Positions 43,430-52,800 of a DNA stretch of 64,000 nt are shown here, in pieces. The stretch spans positions 23,386,234 to 23,450,233 of the forward strand of contig OW386293.2 of NCBI GenBank assembly GCA_936432065.2, written 5' to 3'. The notes under the pieces were generated by a model. That model had not been told where the DNA came from and did no database searches. It saw only the letters and a list, made by a program, of their open reading frames with translations. Source of the stretch: Rutpela maculata. Lineage: Eukaryota; Arthropoda; Insecta; Coleoptera; Cerambycidae. The position numbers and the translations under genes are program-made. Numbering within the stretch: the stretch's first letter is position 1; each line of letters begins with the position of its first letter.

Positions 43430-43960
43430 GTGACGTCATTTTGCATAAACAAAAATTGAAAAAGTACATTGTTTCTGTCATAACTTCTTTGTTTTTTATG
43501 CTATAGAAATAGAAAAAAAAAAGCCATTTGAAAGCCTAATTAATAGTCTTTCATTTTTGTTTTTACTGCTTTCGACGAAAGTGCCATAGTTTCTGAGATA
43601 TTTAACATTTAAACTAAATATTTCGTCTTATGGACGTTCGGACGCCACTTTTATACATCCAGATCTCCGAAACTATTAACTCTACAGATATTAGAAAAAA
43701 ACAATATTCATCTTCAATTTAATAACTTTCTTATTTGTGTCTAGCATGTTTTCTCTCAATGTAATACTTTTCGAGTCATTTGACTAATATTGTTTTGAAA
43801 TAACTTTTTTAAGCTAAAATCCCAATTTTCAAGTCGTTATAACTTAAATTCTATCAGTTTTTATGAACCATTTCTTCCTAAAATTGTATTTTTCTACTCC
43901 CTCATGTAAATTTGCTGTTTTCTGTACAGTCTGCAGAATGGATAAGTAGGCAATTCCAGT
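43430..43960 (-). repeat. Dispersed repeat family F, copy 1
   Basis: The reverse complement shares TTAGTTTAAATGTTAAATAT, GAAACTATGGCACTT and AAAGAAGTTATGACAGAAAC with 60700-61100 and, less closely, 61230-61640. Non-coding. Confidence 0.65.
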
Positions 43961-44234
43961 TAACTGAACGGATATATTTCATATCAGTTCTAGGATGGAT
44001 ATGAAATTAAACTGACCAATCACACTTCGTGTATTAAGTACATAGACAACTATTCGTTTTAAACTGGGCCGGCGGAAGGGGTGAAACAGCAAAGCAGATG
44101 TTTCAGGCGGCATTTTTTTAAGGGCCGCAATTTAAGACATTACCTTTTCGTGAATTTCAAAAATTCAAAATTTCACAAAAAAACATTTTTTGAGCCCGAA
44201 TGGGTGTTTTATTGTGGAGTGTTACATATTTTAA

Positions 44235-44620
44235 TCCGTACGCCGTACTTATTCGTTTACTCGTACCAAACATGTCTACGCCGCTCTGGCCGTCGGCCGT
44301 TTTTGTCTCAAGGACAAGAAACAATTGCAATTTCGAGCAAAACAAGATTGCTACCGCGCACAACGTGACGACTTAAAAGATGAAACGCGACAATTGGTAA
44401 TTAAAGGTTTATCTTGTTTTTGAATTTTAAGTGAAACTAGTGAAGATATTATTTATCTGACATTTTTGTTTATAAGTTTTTGTTCATAAATTTCTCCTAA
44501 CAGTAGTAACTTGTAAATGTTTTTTCTTAGGGCGGCAAGCAAATATTTGTTTCAGGTGCTAAATACCCTGGCGCCGGCACTGGTTTTAAAATCAAATTAG
44601 TTCGTAAGCTGCCAAAATAA
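44235..44620 (+). CDS. Possible two-exon gene fragment, unrecognised
   Basis: A 54-codon open stretch (44235-44396) containing KHVYAALAVGRFCLKDKKQ and CYRAQRDDLKDETRQL ends at GT (44397). A short AT-rich intron closes with TTTTTCTTAG, and 44531-44620 continues in phase with GGKQIFVSGAKYPGAGTGF and KIKLVRKLPK, then TAA and an AATAAA about 35 bases later. The phase match and AATAAA are suggestive. There is no start codon or upstream acceptor, and a stop precedes the first part. I do not recognise the protein; it may be a host gene remnant or a chance frame. Confidence 0.25.
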
Positions 44621-44711
44621 CTGTCAGTGTGTATTTGTGTAATATATTAATGTTTAATAAATTTTGTAGTTTCTTTAAGCTGGTCGTAGAAAAAATATAC
44701 TGTACAACTCG

Positions 44712-44808
44712 AGTGGATTATCCATATCGCACTCAAAAGATTTGAAGCACTCTGCCTACGGCGTCGTGCTCAAACTTCTTTATCGTGCGATATGAATATC
44801 ATATCCAC
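44712..44808. repeat. Two-tier hairpin module, copy a
   Basis: Outer arms GTGGATTATCCATATCGCAC and GTGCGATATGAATATCATATC-CAC; inner arms GAAGCAC and GTGCTC around a GC-rich CTCTGCCTACGGCGTC centre. Same layout as 58070-58169 (shared GTGGATA ends and GAGCAC/GTGCTC core). Confidence 0.7.
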
Positions 44809-45061
44809 TTTTGTTGCACAAACTACTATTTATTTCACCTCCAATGTTTTTTATTATTAAATATCGACTGTCACCTGATCAGCATCTACAAAGTGACATC
44901 ATGCGATGCTCCGCACCGTTTTCTCGCGGTCCAATTTGGTAATTTATTTAAGGGCTTAATCGTCCGAATAAAAACCCAAAAATTTGGAAATTGCCTCAAA
45001 AAGTGTTCTACTTTCGATTTATAAAATTTAAAAAAATGCTGAACGGGCCTATCCTCCCCAA

Positions 45062-45155
45062 ATTGAGCATTTAAATAATTTCGTGTTTCATTTGACGTAT
45101 GACCTGGGGCGCCATCGTGATGGTTAATTAATCTTTGAAATTGTCTTACAGGCAT
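45062..45155 (-). pseudogene. DDE transposase fragment, second catalytic block
   Basis: NHHDGAPGHTSNETRNYLNA and QFGE correspond to the DGAP-H...VR-YLN block of Tc1/mariner-type transposases, immediately N-terminal to the block found at 42890-43130. Both are on the minus strand in the expected order, so they are probably one gene separated by an insertion between about 43131 and 45061. The upstream part of the gene is not seen. Confidence 0.65.
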
Positions 45156-45216
45156 ATTGTCTACAAAGAGCTCTATTTAGAGAATATTATTTAGGTATAT
45201 TAAGCAAATTACAACT

Positions 45217-45662
45217 TACACACTTCAATATTTATTATGGAATTACCTACTTTCTGTATATTGTTGCTCTAATCTGGACATGCTAATATACTAGTTAGGT
45301 AAATACTTCAAAACTCATTATTGGAGACCCAATCAAAACAACTACTCTTCTAGCTAATACTGACGAAATATTGAATTACATGATATGATTCCTAGCATTT
45401 TAAAGGAAAGAATATATTGAAAATACTTAAATCATTTATTTAAATTCAGTCATTCACACTTTTTTAATTTAATATGAAATTATTTACTTTCGATATATTG
45501 GTACCTTAATCGAGTCACGATGATATACTACATAGGAAAACACTTTAAAACACTCATCATTGGATAACCAATCAAAACAACTACTCTTCTAGCTAATACT
45601 GACGAAGTATTGAATTACATGATAGGATTCATTTTAAGGCAAAAAACTATATTAAAAATACT
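45217..45662 (+). repeat. Direct duplication, unit about 240 bp
   Basis: The block CCAATCAAAACAACTACTC, TTCTAGCTAATACTGACGAA, GTATTGAATTACATGATA occurs at about 45331 and 45570. The second unit runs straight into the inverted-repeat element at 45663; the sequence after that element (TAAATCATTTGTTAAAAT) resembles the sequence after the first unit (TAAATCATTTATTTAAAT). Confidence 0.75.
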
Positions 45663-46245
45663 AGTCTAGGTGCCCGCGTACATAAATGCAATTTATACAT
45701 ATCCTCGTATAACTTCTTGTACGGCATAATTGCGCCTAGTCTATCACTTTTTTCCTCTGCGAAAATTTTCGTAAACGCGGCTTTCCTCCTCGGCATGAAA
45801 AAGACTATTTCCACGTGTTGGACTGGAAAATCGGCAAATATATTTTATCGGACAATTTGAGAATTGGATTCTACATATATATTCTATATATTTCTACAAA
45901 CTGTCCGACAAAAATTTTGGAACGTTAGGGGTGTCTACCACCCTAAACGTAAAATAACTTTAATAGTAATTTACGTTATAAGTCCGGTAGGTGACTTATT
46001 ACAGTACGAGTTGTTTTACGGACGAGTCGACGCAGGAGCCGAGTCCGGAATATAAACGAGTACTGTAATGACACCTACCGGACGTATATCGTATAATGTT
46101 TTATTTCATACTGTCTTTATAGTCCGCATCACCTTAACGATGTTATAGCCATTGTTTTCCCTAGCTAATTATGTTTGTCTTTGGCTTGTCGCTGGCTTGT
46201 CACTGTCAGATAAATAAAACCATAATTTTTGCATTGTTTTGTATT

Positions 46246-46368
46246 ATGGAGATTTTGGAGGAGATTTTAAATAAATCTGTGAAAGCAACGGGAAAATTAA
46301 TCCCGAAAAAATTATCAGATAGATATTAAAAAGAATATGGATTGTTTTGTCAATGGAAACAAATAATA
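46246..46368 (+). pseudogene. Tyrosine-recombinase-like N-terminus, fragment 1
   Basis: ATG, then MEILEEILNKSVKATGKLIP, KKLSDRY, in-frame TAA (46327-46329), KEYGLFCQWKQII and a stop. The pattern LIPKK-x-S-x-x-Y-x-x-x-Y-x-x-F-x-x-W is shared with the fragment at 57683-57836 (LIPQKSEDAYKREYDKFIKW) and with a protein family I remember from insect genomes that looks like the SAM-like core-binding domain of tyrosine recombinases (Crypton/DIRS type). No catalytic domain is present. Function is inferred from this short motif only. Confidence 0.45.
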
Positions 46369-46387
46369 TAATAGTGTTGCTAGGTAA

Positions 46388-46458
46388 CACATTACAGTAT
46401 CAGATACTGTAATGTTCGCAGGTAACACATTACGGTATCAGATACTGTAATGTTCGAT
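46388..46458. repeat. Two tandem perfect palindromes
   Basis: GGTAACACATTAC(A/G)GTATC followed by AGATACTGTAATGTTCG, twice, period about 37 bp. Confidence 0.85.
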
Positions 46459-47465
46459 TTACCGGCCGCAAATAAGTCCGGGAAATAGTGATTTACCGGA
46501 CAGTATGAAATAAAACATTTATTGATAACCAGCTGATTTTTTCAAGATTGCTTCCTTCGTACTACCAGGTGAAAAATAAAACGTCAAATACCAGGTGGGA
46601 CCCTACACTAGTTTTTTATTATTAGCACCATTTTTTGAGCCGTTATATATTTTTCTAGTTACTATGTATATATTAGCTGTACAAAAGAAATTGTCATAAA
46701 ATAAACTTAAAGGTTGAGTGTGCTTTGGGCAGTTCATTTGAAAAATGATAATACACTTTTTTTTTCTCTTGTTAATCACATTGTTGGCACAAAACTTTTA
46801 TTGATTCTTACAAATATGCCTCTTGCAATTCATGCAGGTTGTGTTTTCTTTTGATCTCTTTTTCTAGGACACATATAACAGCGTAATCTCTTGTTTTCTG
46901 GTGGTTCCGTTACGACTCCAATCACGTTTTTTTATTATTTATTTGTGTGCTCATTTTGAAAGGCATATTTGTTATTTTTTTTTTAAGTCAATCGATTCCC
47001 AATAGTTTGGGGGTAAAAGTTACGGAGCCCCATGAAAAACTATATGTATTCTATACATTATTTTTTGGAAACTTTAAGCATGGGGACCCTACCTGGTATT
47101 AGGAGGGTTAATAAAAATATGTAGAATCTAATTTTCGAATTGTCGGACAAAATATATTTGCCGATTTTCCAGTCTGACGTGTGGAAATCGTCTTTTTCAT
47201 GCCGAGGAGGAACGCCGCGTTTACGAAAATTCTCGTAGATGAAAAAAGTGATAAACTAGGCGCAATTATGCCGTACAAGAAGTTATACGAGGATATGTAT
47301 AAATTGCATTTATGTATGCGGGCACCTATACTTAAATCATTTGTTAAAATTCCTTGCAATTTCTAAGCTTTTAAAAGTATCCAGGTGTCCATTATTTTAT
47401 TACATTTCTAATTAACCTTGAGTTATTGATGTCTATTGATATCTATTCTGTCAAAACACCATATT

Positions 47466-47698
47466 CACTTTTTACTGAAATTAAGTTTGCATTTATGCAT
47501 AGAAATTGGTCTGTCAGCGAAAAAATGTTTTTTACTATGACAGACTTAATTGTTTAAGCGCCGCACCATGTTTTTTAATTAAAAAATGTGCCAACTAAAA
47601 AATATAAATATTTAAAAAAAGATTTTTTCGCTGACAGACCAATTTCTATGCATAAAAAGAGATCTCAAACTTAACTTCAGTAAAAAATGAAGAAATTA
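47466..47698. repeat. Hairpin with 34-bp perfect inner arms
   Basis: TATGCATAGAAATTGGTCTG and TCAGCGAAAAAAT pair exactly with ATTTTTTCGCTGA and CAGACCAATTTCTATGCATA about 95 bp further on. Outer blocks TTTTTACTGAAATTAAGTTT / AAACTTAACTTCAGTAAAAA extend the arms. A third, direct copy of ACATTTTTTCG-TGACAGA lies at about 47716. Confidence 0.8.
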
Positions 47699-49121
47699 AA
47701 TCTGACATAGTAAAAAACATTTTTTCGATGACAGATCGACTTTTATTGATAGAGATCTTAAACTTCATTTAAAAACAGAAATAGAGGATGTGTTATGAGA
47801 TGCCAGCAGTTCAGCCTGATATCTATCTCATGCATGAATGCGCATTCAAAATCAAGTCTGACAAGGTAATTAACAAAAATTTCCAGCCAGACAGGTTTTA
47901 ATAGATAGGGGAAATCTCAAACTTCATGTTTAAACAAAAACCAAGGAGGTGTTATGAAATGTACTTTCATGAAAATTTTTTTTTTTTCAGAAGTTAATTA
48001 AAACTAGCAATTAACACATTTTTGCTAGTCTGGCGGGCTAACATGTTTATTACGTGTTTGCCAACCATTTTCACCTTTTAAATTTGAAGTGTTCGATGGG
48101 GTACCTTTTTGTGCCATGGGAGCTTAGACTAAAACGAGCCACGTTGAATATTATATGTTTTCGACAGCTCTCTAAATCCACCGCATTCCTAGAGTCAATA
48201 ATGTCTATGCTAATCGGTTCTTAACATTATGTTATAAAATGTTAAAAGCTTTCCCAAGACTGTGTTCACAATAAAGCTATATAAAGATGAACAAATACAC
48301 ATTGTCTTCCTTTTCCGGAAATATCAACTCAAACAAAGTCAATCAATCATTAAGTTGTTTTCATCCATCATCCGACGGAGTGTATTTGCAGACGGTTGTA
48401 CTTGCTGAATCATGTCCATGAAAAGAAGGCGGAAAATATGCAAAAAATCGTCGTTTAAGGAGGAGCTAACTTTGCTTTTTCTTTATCTGCTTACAATATA
48501 AGATTTGATTAAAGTATCGTGAACTGGCTTTTAAAATTAAGTAACTGGTTTTTTAATGTAATAGTACTTTGGAATCGCGTACTATTTTTGTATATTAAGA
48601 ACCTACAGTATCTTGGACATTTAGATTTTTTTTAGTTTTAGTAGTTTAATAGCCGAGAATATAAAATGATTTTTTTTTGTAATGACATATTAATACGAGG
48701 GTGGCTAATAGTCCAGTCGAATTATACTTTGACATGGCGAAAATAGATAACTGCGATTTTATTGTTTTAAGTTTATGATTTGGACATCCAAAACAAGCCC
48801 TTATAGCGTGCCAAGTGATGTTATACCGGATAAGGGAGGTAGGGGGTGGTAAAGTTGAAAAATCGGTTTTTCCCGTTTAAATAGAATGCTAATAATCTGA
48901 GAAAAAAAGTTCGGATGAGAAATTATAGGTATTAAAAAAAAGTTATAATTGAGCCCCCGAACGTTAAGATAGCTTTATTAGGAGTAAATTCAATAAAATG
49001 GAAATTTTTTAATTTTTTTTTAATTTTAGCAAAATTTATCAAATTTTTTTAAATTTTACCAGAGTACGTGTTATATAGGAGGGAATATCTGGTAAAAATG
49101 TCAGATCGATATCTGCATTAT
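47699..49121. other. Unannotated AT-rich stretch
   Basis: No gene or clear repeat border. Short frames only. Confidence 0.35.
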
Positions 49122-49555
49122 TATACTCTTCGCAAAAACGAAGAGTATATTGCATTTGATCGACACATTTCTAAAACCGGAAATATCGATAGTAGAGAAA
49201 AAATTTTCATATCATTGTGTTAGAGAACGAATTCTGAACAACTTTCAAAATGTCCGTCTATCTGTCCGTCTGTATATTCGTCTGTCTGTCCGTCTGTCTG
49301 TCTGTCCGTCCGTCACGTTTCTTGTAAGCACAATAACTTAAGAAAGAAAAGTCCGATTGTATTGAAATTTGGAACGTAAGTTAGTGTTAGCTAGAGGAAG
49401 AACCCTATTTGAAGAAAATCAATCAGTAAATAAGAAATTACTAACCATTTAATTAAAAAATATATATTTTCTTAATTTTTGTCGCTTGCATACTAAAATA
49501 TAAATCTTGCGAAATGTTATCTCTATAATATATATTTTTTTGTTTATGCGTTTTA
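49122..49555 (+). repeat. Dispersed repeat family E, copy 2 (5' part)
   Basis: Same 5' hairpin (TACTCTTCGC / GCGAAGAGTA-type, 49124-49147), CATTTGATCGACACATTTCT, a GTCTGTCCGTC microsatellite, CACGTTTCTTGTAAGCACAA and TAGAGGAAGAACCCTATTTG. It stops at about 49555 where the inverted repeat D begins. Its missing 3' part may be 55609-55830. Confidence 0.7.
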
Positions 49556-50833
49556 CTAATATAGAATTATATTCTAAGCAACTTTTTTAATATGAACAAT
49601 TTTCAAAAAATCACTGGTTTTCGAGATATTTGAACTTAAATGTAATTTTTCAAGTAACAAAAATCCATTTTTTTTCCCGCATGTTTACAATTTATAGAGT
49701 AAAATTTAGTAGAATATACAACATAAACATAACGCAAAAATTAGACAATACACAATAAACAAAAATGTCAAAATCTTTAATTTCCAAATAGCAGTTGCTG
49801 CCCCCCACCTTTGTTTTACTTGAGAAAAAAAATTATTTTGTGTTTTGAAATAAATGTTTCATTACCATTTAAATGAGCCTGATTCACTATGAAAAATGTC
49901 CCAAATAGTCGGAGAGCAGCCAATCTGTAGGAAGCATTTTAAAAGTAGTCTATACAACTCGCGAACACCCACCTAAAAAACAGATGATATTATGTAAAAT
50001 GATCTTCTGGATTTGATTTTTGAGTTCGCCCGTTAATTTGAGATTGCCAAATCGGTCAATTCACAAATTTTTTGAAAAATTTTAAAATTATGTGTTAATT
50101 TTTGTTTTTCACATAACACATCATATCTTTTTTATTTTAATTCCGATTTAGACCAATATTTTACACATTATCCCTCCAATATTCTTGGACAGGCTGACGG
50201 CAAAGAATATAGTGCAACTAATAATATAGTGCCTAAAAAAATATTACTCTCTATTGCCGAGGTTTTTACCCGATCGAGGTAACTTTTTTATTTTTAAAGA
50301 GAGAGTTATAGTATAAACGAGAAAAATGTTCCATATACTTTAAACAAACTTTTTTATAAAGAGACTTTTTTGAAATTCGGCTCATGTAACGAGATGACGC
50401 TATTGAATGCGGCCGCGCAACTCGTCCGCATTAATTTAAAGCATAACTTCTGTTAACGTCGCCCATCTGTGGTGTCGTTTAAGCGATCAAGTGAGTCTAC
50501 GTCTACGGATTATTTAGTTTCTATTTGCAATTAAATGTTATAAAATTATGTAGATAATCTCGAAACATACACATTATTAAAAAATATATTTTCATTAATT
50601 ATAACAGCAAGTGGGTACTAAAGATTACATTTTCCTTCGCATAAACAACTTATGTTACATTGCACGTTTGCTTTGCTACACTTGCAGCTTGTATAGTACA
50701 GTTATATAATTTACATTTACAAAATGGAATTAACTCAATAAAATTGGGTTTTGGGCTTTTTGAAATCATCTTTGGAAATAAGATTTTCTCCTTTAGGTAC
50801 CATCCAAAATCTAAAACATTTGGAATTCTGGGC

Positions 50834-51040
50834 TTAATTTGGTAGGCTGTCTTGTAAATAGCACATTGCAGAAATGCCCTTTTTACTTGTATTCTCTGTA
50901 CTAGGATTTACAATTTCTGATTTTCTTTTATAAGCAGTTCGGGTATACCATCTTCTACATTGTGCATGGTAAACTGGATTTAGTGATAAAAATAAATTTT
51001 TCTGTTCTAAATATTGTTTTAGAGCCACAGAAATGTCATC
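50834..51040 (-). pseudogene. Partial frame with Cys/His motif, unrecognised
   Basis: Minus strand: YRSNAKSDDISVALKQYLEQ, KNLFLSLNPVYHAQCRRWYT, RTAYKRKSEIVNPSTEN. The YH-x-x-C-x-x-x-YT pattern resembles the start of several uncharacterised proteins common in animal transposons. The upstream codons come from the family E copy, so the real 5' end is missing. Low confidence. Confidence 0.3.
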
Positions 51041-51044
51041 GGAT

Positions 51045-51722
51045 TTTGCATTTGATCGGTACATTTCTAAAACCGTAAATATCGCTCGCAGACAAAAAAT
51101 TTTCATACCATTGTGTTAGTGAACGAATTTTGAACAACTTTCAAAATGTCCGTCTGTCTGTCCGTCCGTCACGTTTCTTGTAAGCACGATAACTGAAGAA
51201 AGAAAATTCCGATTGTACTGAAATTTGGACAGTAAATTAGTGTTAGCTAGAGGAAGAACCCTATTTGAACAAAATCGATCGGTAAATAAAAATGTTATTA
51301 CTTAATGATTTAAATTCGAAAATTTTTTTTTTTTTTATTTTTATGTTTTTGTAATTAAATAGAAATCTGGTGAAATGATATTTCATTTTAATATCTAAAT
51401 ATTTATATATTTTACAAATATACATTTCATAATGTAATATACAACCGTGAAAATATGATTTTAGCTCGTGTCTTATAATGTAAAAATTTACATTCTTTTA
51501 CGTGTAAGGTGGTGGTGTAGTTCTTTTGACTCGGAATCGAAACCCAAATGGGGTTTGGTATAGTTTTTTTACCAAGTCTTTTACCAACTAAGATCGTACT
51601 ATAAAATTAAAAATGTCTAAAAGTAACATTATTTACAAAAAACTGCGAAAAGTATCCTATTGAATGTATAACAATTATATAAAAATCCAGTGAACAGGCG
51701 AAGAGTACGTTTTTAGCTTGTT
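51045..51722 (+). repeat. Dispersed repeat family E, copy 3
   Basis: TTGCATTTGATCGGTACATT to GGCGAAGAGTACGTTTTTAG, lacking only the first 20 bp including the 5' hairpin. It has no palindromic insertion, so it shows the empty site for the insertion in copy 1. Confidence 0.75.
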
Positions 51723-52800
51723 TCCTTTGATTTCCTATCCGAGTAATTATAATTTATTATGCCAAACTACGTGTTTATAACGCACTAAATATAAGGACCG
51801 AGACAAAAAGCACTTTCAACTTAACATAAATGGACACTGGAAAATAATAATCATCCGGCACGTGTGCGTTTAGCTCTAGATGCGATTGCGGCCGATTCAT
51901 AGTAGCGCGCATTCGTTCGGACGCTGAAACAATCAATGAATATTTCGATAAGGGAGCAAAATTTCAAAAAAAAAAATTCTTATAAAAGATTTTATTTAGT
52001 TCATTCGGAACATTTTCTTCGGTTATAGTAGGCACCTAACTTTACAAATAAAAAAGATACCTCGATCGGACATTTTACTCTGCAAATTTTAAAGATTTTG
52101 CGTCAAAGAAAAGTTGTTAGGTATTTTTTTTTGCCAACTAATCATTTTTTAGGTAAAGTTTTTTACTTTCAACATATCAAAGAATAGTTAGAGAATATTA
52201 TGTAAAAAAACTAAAAAATTCTGAAAATAAAAAATATATGACGTGTTATATGAAAAACAAAAACTAACACATAATTTTAATTTTTTTTAGAAAATTACCA
52301 ATTTGGTCATTTTGGCAATCTCAAATCAATGGGCGAATTCAAAAATCAAGTTTAGCAGGTTATTTTACATCAGATTACCTATTTTTTAGGTGGGTGTTCG
52401 CGAGTTGTATAGAGGATGTCGAATTCAGAGGATCTGGTCTTCCACTACAAAGGACTTATTGTCTAAAATGTATTTTGAAAAAGTTATGACGATTTTTATA
52501 TTTTAAAAAATTATATTGAAGTTCAAATATCTCAAGAACCAGTGATTTTCTGAAAATTGTTCGTATCATAAAAGTTGCTCAGAATATAATTCTCCATCTC
52601 ATGCAACTCATTTAATCGTTCCTAGGATCGAAAAATTTTTTGCATCGCAACGCCATCTATATCTCAATGTGTAAAATTACTATTTTTACTCAAAACTGAA
52701 GTCATTTATATATTCTAGTAGGTACCTTTTACAGAATTCAAATATCGCTTTTGGTTATTGAGAAAATGGCGCTGGGAGTTTTAAGTGGGACACCCTGTAT

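Larger units (their letters stand above)
45982..46522 (+). mobile_element. Small palindrome-bearing element with recombinase-like ORF start, copy 1
   Basis: Begins with a hairpin module (45982-46084: TCCGGTAGGTG / CACCTACCGGA outer, CAGTACGAG / CGAGTACTG inner). After TTTTATTTCATACTGTC there is a start codon and a 41-codon frame (46246-46368), then two tandem palindromes (46388-46458, CATTACAGTATC against GATACTGTAATG) and finally GACAGTATGAAATAAAAC, the reverse complement of the string at 46093-46118. It resembles 57647-58180, which also pairs a hairpin module with the start of the same protein. Confidence 0.5.
45663..47328. mobile_element. Inverted-repeat element, about 200-bp arms
   Basis: Left TAGGTGCCCGCGTACATAAA from 45667 and right reverse-complement TAGGTGCCCGCATACATAAA. 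Both continue TGCAATTTATACATATCCTC, TTGTACGGCATAATTGCGCC, CCTCCTCGGCATGAAAAAGA and CGGCAAATATATTTT. Flanks TACT on both sides (45659-45662, 47329-47332). It sits in the second unit of a direct duplication, where the target is deducible. A palindrome-rich element lies in its centre (45982-46522). The arms contain a 61-codon frame of no known family. Confidence 0.7.
49562..52600. repeat. Large inverted repeat D, arms of about 700-850 bp
   Basis: Left arm 49562-50400, right arm about 51880-52600. Matching blocks: AATTATATTCTAAGCAACTT / AAGTTGCTCAGAATATAATT; AAATCACTGGTTTTCGAGAT / ATCTCAAGAACCAGTGATTT; CAACTCGCGAACACCCACCT / AGGTGGGTGTTCGCGAGTTG; CCGATCGAGGTAAC / TACCTCGATCGG. Similarity is clear but not perfect. 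The centre holds a partial ORF (50834-51040) and a family E copy (51045-51722). Either one old foldback element or two opposite copies of one repeat. Confidence 0.7.

Noticed and set aside
44081..44368. 95-codon plus-strand frame
   Set aside because: Composition looks random; the neighbouring frame from 44235 is the one with a phase-matched splice partner.
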